Of a stretch of DNA of 17,945 nucleotides, positions 12,651 to 17,945 are shown piece after piece. The translations under genes were made by a program, and so were the position numbers. Under the pieces are notes generated by a model, which was given only the letters and a program-made list of their open reading frames with translations, made no database searches and was not told where the DNA came from. Source of the DNA: an uncultured Blautia sp. (lineage in GTDB: Bacteria > Bacillota > Clostridia > Lachnospirales > Lachnospiraceae); the NCBI GenBank assembly GCA_900541345.1, contig UQJE01000052.1, positions 1 to 17,945 of the forward strand. The letters run 5' to 3'. The stretch's first letter is position 1. Each line of letters begins with the position of its first letter.

Positions 12651-13841
12651 TTAAACAAGAGCAACTGTCTCTCTGCAGATTGCCAGTTCCTCGTTTGTCG
12701 GAATGACTGCAACTTTTACTTTGGAATCCGGTGTGGAGATTACGATTTCCTCGCCTCTTACTCCGTTTGCCTCTTTATCAAGAGTTACTCCAAGGTATCC
12801 GAAGTAATTTACGATTTTTTCACGTACAGGAATTGCATTTTCACCAATACCAGCTGTAAATACAATTGCGTCTACGCCGTTCATAGCAGCTACATAACCA
12901 CCTACAAATTTTGCAATGCCATAGCAGAGAACTTCAATTGCGTTTGCTGCATCTTCATTTCCGTTCTGCGCTGCTTCATTTAAATCACGGAAGTCACTGG
13001 AAAGTCCATTGGAAAGTCCGAGAAGACCAGATTTTTTGTTCAGTACGTTCATAACGCCTGCAATATCCAGGTTTTCTTTTTTTGCAATATATTCCATAAT
13101 AGCCGGGTCAATATTACCGGAACGTGTTCCCATTACAACACCTTCAAGAGGAGTCAGACCCATTGTTGTATCAATACATTTGCCGTTTACAACAGCGCTG
13201 ATGGAAGAACCGTTTCCAAGATGGCATACGATCACTTTGGAGTTATCTTTATCAAGACCTAAAAACTCTACTGCACGTTTGGATACGAAGCTGTGAGATG
13301 TTCCGTGGAATCCGTATCTTCTCACTTTATAGTTTTTGTAGTAATCGATTGGAAGTCCGTAAAGGAATGCTTTTGCAGGCATTGTCTGATGGAAAGCAGT
13401 ATCAAATACGCCAACCTGCGGAACACCCGGCATAAGTTCTGCGCATACGCGGATACCAATTAAGTTAGCAGGATTGTGAAGAGGAGCAAGGTCGTTGCAC
13501 TCTTCTACTGCTTTGATCATTTCGTCTGTGATCACTGCAGAGGAAGCAAATTTCTCTCCGCCGTGTACAACACGATGTCCAATAGCGTTTACTTCTTTTA
13601 AGCTCTTGATTGCGCCTGTTTTTTCGTTTGTAAGCGCATCAAGAACCATCTGGATTGCTTCTTTATGTGTAGGCATAGCAGCTTCTGTAATTTCTTTGTC
13701 GCATCCGGATTTCTGATATACAAGTCTTCCGTCGATGCCGATTCTCTCGCAAAGACCTTTTGCAAGAACTGCCTCTGTTTCAGAGTCGATAAGCTGATAT
13801 TTCAGAGAAGAACTTCCACAGTTAATTACCAATACATTCAT
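12651..13841 (-). CDS. ackA: Acetate kinase
   Basis: A 396-residue enzyme of normal length. It converts acetyl-phosphate and ADP to acetate and ATP (reversibly) in the cytoplasm. The signatures are all present: N7 and the SSS loop in VINCGSSSLKYQL, H89-R90 in GHRVVHGGE, catalytic D147 in GVFDTAFHQTM, GFHGTSH at 177-183, R240 in VMGTRSGNID, VFTAGIGENA near residue 325-335, and the C-terminal TNEELAICRE. The ATG at 13839-13841 has a CAGGAG site. It follows pta after 31 bases and is surely cotranscribed with it. In an acetogen or fermenter this pair gives the ATP of acetate formation. No clear terminator lies after ackA, so transcripts may run on into yceD-rpmF. Confidence 0.98.
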   Translation of the reverse strand: MNVLVINCGSSSLKYQLIDSETEAVLAKGLCERIGIDGRLVYQKSGCDKEITEAAMPTHKEAIQMVLDALTNEKTGAIKSLKEVNAIGHRVVHGGEKFASSAVITDEMIKAVEECNDLAPLHNPANLIGIRVCAELMPGVPQVGVFDTAFHQTMPAKAFLYGLPIDYYKNYKVRRYGFHGTSHSFVSKRAVEFLGLDKDNSKVIVCHLGNGSSISAVVNGKCIDTTMGLTPLEGVVMGTRSGNIDPAIMEYIAKKENLDIAGVMNVLNKKSGLLGLSNGLSSDFRDLNEAAQNGNEDAANAIEVLCYGIAKFVGGYVAAMNGVDAIVFTAGIGENAIPVREKIVNYFGYLGVTLDKEANGVRGEEIVISTPDSKVKVAVIPTNEELAICRETVALV

Positions 13842-13872
13842 GATTTTACTCTCCTGATTTTAAATATTTTTC

Positions 13873-14880
13873 TTATTTGTCTTCTGCCTGGCACTGTACT
13901 GCTGTAATCGCAACAACACCTACGATGTCGTCTGCAGAACATCCGCGGGACAGGTCATTTACAGGTTTTGCAATACCCTGTGTAACTGGTCCGTAAGCTT
14001 CTGCTTTTGCAAGACGCTGAGCCAGTTTATATCCGATATTTCCTGCATCAAGGTCAGGGAAGATAAGTACGTTTGCTTTTCCTGCAACTTCGCTTCCCGG
14101 TGCTTTGGATGCGCCAACGCTTGGTACGATTGCAGCGTCAAGCTGGAACTCGCCGTCCAGTTTCAGTTCCGGATGCTCTTCTTTTGCGATTCTTGTAGCT
14201 TCGATTACTTTGTCTACATCTGCATGTTTTGCACTTCCCTTTGTGGAATGAGAAAGCATAGCAACAACCGGCTCTTCCTGAACAAGAAGCTGGAAGGATT
14301 CTGCTGAAGAAGCTGCGATAGCTGCAAGTTCTTCCGGATTCGGATTCTGTACAAGACCGGAATCTCCAAATACAAATGCACCGTTTGCGCCGTATTCACA
14401 GTTCGGAACAACCATCAGGAAGAAAGCTGATACCAGTTTTGTTCCCGGTTTTGTTTTCAGAATCTGTAAACATGGTCTTAATGTATCTGCTGTAGAGTGG
14501 CAGGCACCGGAAACCATACCGTCTGCATCGCCCATTTTTACCATCATAACACCATAGTACAGGTACTGATTTAAAAGAATGTCTTTTGCCTGCTCGGGTG
14601 TCATGCCTTTTTTCTGTCTTAATTCTACTAATTTGTCAATATAACCCTGTGTTTTCTCAGAAGTTGCAGGGTCTACGATTTCTGCACCGGAAATATCAAA
14701 TCCGCCTTCTGCAGCACTCTTCTTAACAGTTTCTTCATTTCCTACAAGAACAACTTTTGCAATGCCCTCTTTTAAAATTTTCTCTGTGGCATCCAGAGTT
14801 CTCATATCCTCTGTCTCCGGCAGTACAATTGTTTTTACATTTGCTCTTGCTCTGTCTTTCAGTACATCAATAAATCCCAT
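13873..14880 (-). CDS. pta: Phosphate acetyltransferase
   Basis: A 335-residue enzyme, the short form without the extra N-terminal domains of enteric Pta. It exchanges acetyl-CoA and phosphate for acetyl-phosphate and CoA. Family motifs include SGACHSTADTLRP (about 124-136), DGEFQLDAA (242-250) and NVLIFPDLDAGNIGYK (270-285). I chose the ATG at 14878-14880 (MGFIDVLKDRA), which has AAAGGAG ten bases upstream. A GTG at 14922 would add 14 residues unlike the family and leaves no room for an untranslated leader of normal size. ackA follows after 31 bases. The promoter at 14937-14965 is divergent from that of tmcAL. Confidence 0.96.
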   Translation of the reverse strand: MGFIDVLKDRARANVKTIVLPETEDMRTLDATEKILKEGIAKVVLVGNEETVKKSAAEGGFDISGAEIVDPATSEKTQGYIDKLVELRQKKGMTPEQAKDILLNQYLYYGVMMVKMGDADGMVSGACHSTADTLRPCLQILKTKPGTKLVSAFFLMVVPNCEYGANGAFVFGDSGLVQNPNPEELAAIAASSAESFQLLVQEEPVVAMLSHSTKGSAKHADVDKVIEATRIAKEEHPELKLDGEFQLDAAIVPSVGASKAPGSEVAGKANVLIFPDLDAGNIGYKLAQRLAKAEAYGPVTQGIAKPVNDLSRGCSADDIVGVVAITAVQCQAEDK

Positions 14881-14936
14881 AGTTAAATGGCTCCTTTCTA
14901 TTTCACCCTTTGCGGGCAGCACTCATAGCTATTAAC

Positions 14937-14965
14937 ATTATACCCCTATACTCCTTGTATTTCAA
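14937..14965 (-). promoter_or_regulatory. Sigma-A type promoter for pta-ackA
   Basis: On the minus strand TTGAAA (14960-14965) and a perfect TATAAT (14937-14942) are separated by 17 bases, about 56 bases before the pta ATG. Its -35 box shares a base with the -35 box of the divergent tmcAL promoter. Confidence 0.8.
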
Positions 14966-14983
14966 GCGTTCAAATGCTAGAAT
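14955..14983 (+). promoter_or_regulatory. Probable promoter for tmcAL
   Basis: TTGTAT (14955-14960) and TAGAAT (14978-14983) are separated by 17 bases, about 33 bases before the tmcAL start. Both boxes deviate from consensus, so this is weaker than the facing pta promoter. The two -35 boxes overlap at 14960, so polymerase bound at one should hinder the other. Confidence 0.55.
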
Positions 14984-15016
14984 ATGCCATAAGAAAGTAT
15001 TTTTTGAGGTGCAATT

Positions 15017-16243
15017 ATGAAAATCGCGGGAATTATAGCAGAATACAATCCTTTTCACAAAGGACATCAATATCAGATTACATATACACGGGAGCATCTT
15101 GGTGCAGATTACGTCATTATTGCCATGAGCGGAGATTATGTGCAGAGAGGAACGCCTGCGCTTCTTCCAAAACACACACGTGCAAAGATGGCGTTAAAGT
15201 GCGGCGCAGACCTGGTTCTGGAGCTTCCTGTCTCTGTATCAACTGCAAGCGCAGAGTTTTTTGCAAAGGGAGGTGTGCAGCTTTTAGAAAACCTGGGCGT
15301 TGTGGATTTCCTGTGTTTCGGAAGCGAATCCGGTTCCATATCAGAATTAAATGCACTTGCCTCACTTCTTATTGAAGAACCAGAGGAATATAAGCAGGTA
15401 CTAAAAAAAGCCCTGGCAGAGGGAAAAACATTTCCTTCTGCAAGAGCTCTTGCTTTACAGGAATATACCAAAATCGTTTCCTGCGATTCTCTGAAACACG
15501 CAGAGAAAATCCTTCTCTCCCCTAACAATATTTTGGGAATCGAATACTGTAAGGCACTGCTTCGCTTAAAAAGCCGCATAGAACCATGTACCTTAAAAAG
15601 AGAAGGCGCAGGGTATCACGATACTTCTCTTTCTAAGACAAATCCCTCTGCCTCCGCAATCCGAAAGCATTTTCTATTTTCTGAAAGTAGTTTAAAAGAC
15701 ATGGCATCCGCCCTTCCGAAAGCGGTTTTTCCTACACTTTTAAAGGCCGCCGAGAAAAATGCTTTTGTGACAGAGGAGGATTTTAGTCTTCTTCTTCATT
15801 ACCGCCTTCTGGAAGAAGAAAATCCGGCTCTTTTTCTTGATGTGTCTCCGGAGCTTTCCAGACGCATCTGCAACACAAGAAACAAATACCAAAGCTTTTC
15901 TCAATTTGTTTCTCTTTTAAAAACAAAGGAAATGACTCAAACAAGAATCCAGAGAGCACTGCTTCATCTTCTCCTTCAAGTAAAAGAAACTCCGGAAAAT
16001 ATTCCTTTTGCGAGAGTACTTGGATTCCGAAAGGAAAGCACGCCGCTTTTAAAAGAAATCAAAAAAAGAAGCTCCATTCCCCTTGTAACAAAGGTCTCCG
16101 ACGCTGCAGTTTCTCTTGCAGTTCCGGATAAGAAGCTTCTTTCTGAAACGGTTTTCGCCTCCAATGTATACGAGAGCATTCTCTGCTCAAAAACAGGAAA
16201 AGCCTTTCGCCACGAATTTGAAAAACAACTTGTAATTCTCTAA
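15017..16243 (+). CDS. tmcAL: tRNA(Met) cytidine acetate ligase (YlbM/TmcAL family)
   Basis: A 408-residue protein of normal family length. The N-terminal nucleotidyltransferase-type domain carries IIAEYNPFHKGH, with the HxGH motif at residues 14-17. It is followed by AMSGDYVQRGTPALL (36-50), SPNNILGIEY (168-177) and SASAIR (211-216), all typical of TmcAL. The enzyme activates acetate with ATP to acetyl-AMP and acetylates cytidine 34 of elongator tRNA-Met, helping accurate reading of AUG. The ATG has a GAGGTG site. The gene is divergent from pta-ackA, whose products make acetate, and near yceD-rpmF; in Bacillus, ylbM-ylbN-rpmF are direct neighbours. It converges on the ABC ATPase gene with only 21 bases between. 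No hairpin is seen there, only a run of T at 16250-16256. Confidence 0.93.
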   Translation: MKIAGIIAEYNPFHKGHQYQITYTREHLGADYVIIAMSGDYVQRGTPALLPKHTRAKMALKCGADLVLELPVSVSTASAEFFAKGGVQLLENLGVVDFLCFGSESGSISELNALASLLIEEPEEYKQVLKKALAEGKTFPSARALALQEYTKIVSCDSLKHAEKILLSPNNILGIEYCKALLRLKSRIEPCTLKREGAGYHDTSLSKTNPSASAIRKHFLFSESSLKDMASALPKAVFPTLLKAAEKNAFVTEEDFSLLLHYRLLEEENPALFLDVSPELSRRICNTRNKYQSFSQFVSLLKTKEMTQTRIQRALLHLLLQVKETPENIPFARVLGFRKESTPLLKEIKKRSSIPLVTKVSDAAVSLAVPDKKLLSETVFASNVYESILCSKTGKAFRHEFEKQLVIL

Positions 16244-16264
16244 TAACATTTTTTTATATTGTAA

Positions 16265-17038
16265 TCAGTTTCCGCATTCAATGCTGATTTCATTAAACTT
16301 TGCCAGAATGTCATCTATGGAAACTGCGGCTTTTTCCGCTCCTCCGCAGTCCATGACATTCTGTCCCTGGTGCATCATAAGAATCCTGTCCCCGTACTCC
16401 ACAGCATATCGAAGATTATGAGTCACCATAATGGCCGTAAGTTTTTTTTCTTTTACAATTTTTCCGGTAAGCTCCATAATGATTTCCGCTGTTTTCGGAT
16501 CAAGTGCTGCCGTATGCTCATCCAAAATCAAAAATTCGATAGGTGTCATGGTAGACATCAAAAGAGCCATTGCCTGGCGCTGTCCCCCGGAGAGAGACCC
16601 TACCTTTACGTGCATTTTATCCTCAAGTCCCAGATTTAATGGTTTTAAAAGCTCCTGGTAATATTCCATACGCTTTTTACTGACACCTCTCTGCAGTCCG
16701 AAAAATTTTCCTTTATGATCCGCAAGAGACATATTTTCCAAAATTGTCATGCTGGGACATGTACCAAACGCAGGATTTTGATATACTCTTCCGATTTTCC
16801 GATTTCTTTTATATTCTTTTTCATTTGTTATGTCTTTGCCATCCAAAAGAATCTTTCCATTCTCCACCGGAATACTCCCACAAATAATATTCAGCATGGA
16901 GGTTTTTCCGGATCCATTACTGCCGACAACAGATACAAATTCCCCGTCTTTTACTGTAAGATTATAATTTTCAAACAGACACATTTCATTTACTGTGCCG
17001 GGATTATAGTATTTATAAATATTTTTCAGCTCAAGCAT
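16265..17038 (-). CDS. ABC transporter ATP-binding protein (TrpXYZ-type importer)
   Basis: A 257-residue ABC ATPase with Walker A GSNGSGKTS (39-47), Q-loop Q87 (RVYQNPAFGTCPSMTI), signature LSGGQ (149-153) and Walker B ending D173-E174. The usual proline after the catalytic glutamate is His175 (DEHTAALDP), a variant I associate with this importer family. It overlaps the permease gene by 8 bases and has no promoter of its own. With the permease it resembles the importers for aromatic amino acids (TrpXYZ) in streptococci and clostridia. The substrate is an inference. It lies at the 3' end of its operon and converges on tmcAL. Confidence 0.9.
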   Translation of the reverse strand: MLELKNIYKYYNPGTVNEMCLFENYNLTVKDGEFVSVVGSNGSGKTSMLNIICGSIPVENGKILLDGKDITNEKEYKRNRKIGRVYQNPAFGTCPSMTILENMSLADHKGKFFGLQRGVSKKRMEYYQELLKPLNLGLEDKMHVKVGSLSGGQRQAMALLMSTMTPIEFLILDEHTAALDPKTAEIIMELTGKIVKEKKLTAIMVTHNLRYAVEYGDRILMMHQGQNVMDCGGAEKAAVSIDDILAKFNEISIECGN

Positions 17039-17912
17039 GATTTTTCACCTTCTTCTTTTTCTCCATACTGATAAGAAGCACAACCAGGAACAGAATGGCT
17101 GTGACAAGCTTCATATCCATCGGTTCAAAATTTCTCATGGCCACTGCCGTACACGCCTTATAAAAAACAGAACCGACAAGAACTGCTGTCGTTGCTTTCA
17201 TAAAGCTTAAATTTCGGAAGAACCCAGTTCCTATAATTACACTTGCAAGACCAATCACAATTGCTCCTGTTCCCATAGAAATCTCAAACACTCTCTCTTC
17301 CTGACAAAAGATGCAGCCGGCAAGCGCAATCAGACCATTTGCGATGGCAAGCCCTAAAATCTTTGTATTTCCCTGATCTTTTGCAAGAGATGTTACAAGT
17401 TTTTCATTATCACCTACTGCCCTTAAAAGAAAACCTGATTTGCTGCTCATATAAAAATCAAGTATCAGCTTTGTAATTACAGTTAAAACAATAATAACGA
17501 GAATCGTAATATACGGAGCTATGCTTTCTGGAACTGTTTTTTCCAGAAAACCGTTTTTAAAAATGGTTTCTTTGGAAAACAAAGGTACATTTGAGGTTCC
17601 CGCAATGCGGAGATTAATCGTCCAAAGGGCTGTCATCATAATAATCCCTGAGAGAAGATCCCTCACTTTTCCTTTTACGTGAATAAGTCCTGTACACACT
17701 CCCGCAAGAGCGCCTGCACAAAAAGCAGCCGGAAGGGTCAGGTAAGGATTTACCCCGTTTCCGATAAGGGCAGCTGTCACTGCAGCCCCTAAAGGAAAGC
17801 TCCCATCTGCTGTAAGATCCGGAAAATCTAATATTTTATAAGTAATGTAAACTCCGAGACCAAGAATCCCATAAATGAGCCCCTGTTCCAGAATCGTAAT
17901 CAAAAAATCCAT
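17031..17912 (-). CDS. ABC transporter permease (TrpY-like, branched-chain-type permease fold)
   Basis: A 293-residue protein with about eight hydrophobic segments, complete from the ATG at 17910-17912 (GAGGGAG site) to its stop. The opening, with GLGVYITYKILDFPDLTADGSF, and the loop around VKGKVRDLLSGIIMMTALW are typical of the permeases paired with TrpX/PF04392-type binding proteins. The C-terminus is strongly basic (KKKKVKNHA) and cytoplasmic. It forms the membrane channel of an importer with the ATPase encoded immediately after it. The substrate, tryptophan, tyrosine or another small molecule, cannot be settled from the sequence. A binding protein gene is expected just upstream, beyond the window. 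Confidence 0.88.
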   Translation of the reverse strand: MDFLITILEQGLIYGILGLGVYITYKILDFPDLTADGSFPLGAAVTAALIGNGVNPYLTLPAAFCAGALAGVCTGLIHVKGKVRDLLSGIIMMTALWTINLRIAGTSNVPLFSKETIFKNGFLEKTVPESIAPYITILVIIVLTVITKLILDFYMSSKSGFLLRAVGDNEKLVTSLAKDQGNTKILGLAIANGLIALAGCIFCQEERVFEISMGTGAIVIGLASVIIGTGFFRNLSFMKATTAVLVGSVFYKACTAVAMRNFEPMDMKLVTAILFLVVLLISMEKKKKVKNHA

Positions 17913-17929
17913 GTCTCTTCTCCCTCGCC

Positions 17930-17945
17930 TTATTTTTCTGAAATT
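17930..17945 (-). CDS. Possible last codons of the importer's substrate-binding protein
   Basis: On the minus strand the last bases read Ile-Ser-Glu-Lys-stop, with TAA at 17930-17932, 17 bases before the permease start. A substrate-binding protein gene is the usual gene in this position, but five codons cannot identify it. Confidence 0.3.

Noticed and set aside
14881..14922. Longer Pta starting at the GTG at 14922
   Set aside because: The extra residues do not resemble Pta, and an ATG with an AAAGGAG site begins the normal N-terminus at 14880.
1..17945. CRISPR array, tRNA, rRNA or tandem repeats
   Set aside because: No regularly spaced repeats, cloverleaf or rRNA-like stretch was noticed in either strand by reading; a covariance-model scan was not possible.

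Overview
The window reads as chromosomal DNA from a low-to-moderate GC anaerobic Firmicute. It is most likely a Lachnospiraceae member, possibly an acetogenic Blautia-like gut bacterium. The reasons are strong AGGAGG ribosome sites, near-consensus sigma-A promoters, the clostridial gene set pta-ackA-DUF177-rpmF and plsX-acpP-rnc-smc, and an oxygen-sensitive Ni-Fe-S CO dehydrogenase. The genus is an inference; there is no rRNA or other taxonomic marker here.

Left part (1-3868, minus strand): a lipid/RNA/chromosome operon read plsX-acpP-rnc-smc, driven by a promoter just upstream of plsX. smc runs off the left edge. Middle left (3865-6208, minus strand): a two-gene operon of an ABC-F ATPase followed by a MutX-like Nudix hydrolase, joined by an ATGA overlap. 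Middle (6261-9983, plus strand): a complete three-gene CO dehydrogenase unit with its own promoter and terminator. It comprises the catalytic subunit CooS, a four-cluster ferredoxin of CooF type, and an FAD/NAD(P) oxidoreductase. Electrons from CO could pass CooS to CooF-like protein to FAD to NAD(P)+. Next (9984-11787): a decayed fragment of a small membrane protein, a bidirectional terminator, and a MATE efflux pump on the minus strand.

Right part (11788-14965, minus strand): pta-ackA-yceD-rpmF, ending in a clear terminator, with a second, consensus promoter in front of yceD-rpmF. Pta and AckA make ATP and acetate from acetyl-CoA. tmcAL, whose product uses acetate to modify a tRNA, is transcribed divergently from pta from a promoter whose -35 box overlaps the pta -35 box. 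At the right edge (16265-17945, minus strand) lie the ATPase and permease of a TrpXYZ-type amino-acid ABC importer. The substrate-binding gene probably lies just outside.

The main structural point is that rpmF and plsX, usually close neighbours, are separated by about 8 kb of accessory genes: Nudix, ABC-F, the CO dehydrogenase unit, a gene remnant and MATE. The most interesting protein is the CO dehydrogenase. It keeps its cluster-binding cysteines but, in by-eye alignment, lacks the usual catalytic lysine and most of the histidine relay, and carries an extra N-terminal cysteine motif. I saw no transposase, CRISPR array, tRNA, rRNA or phage gene.
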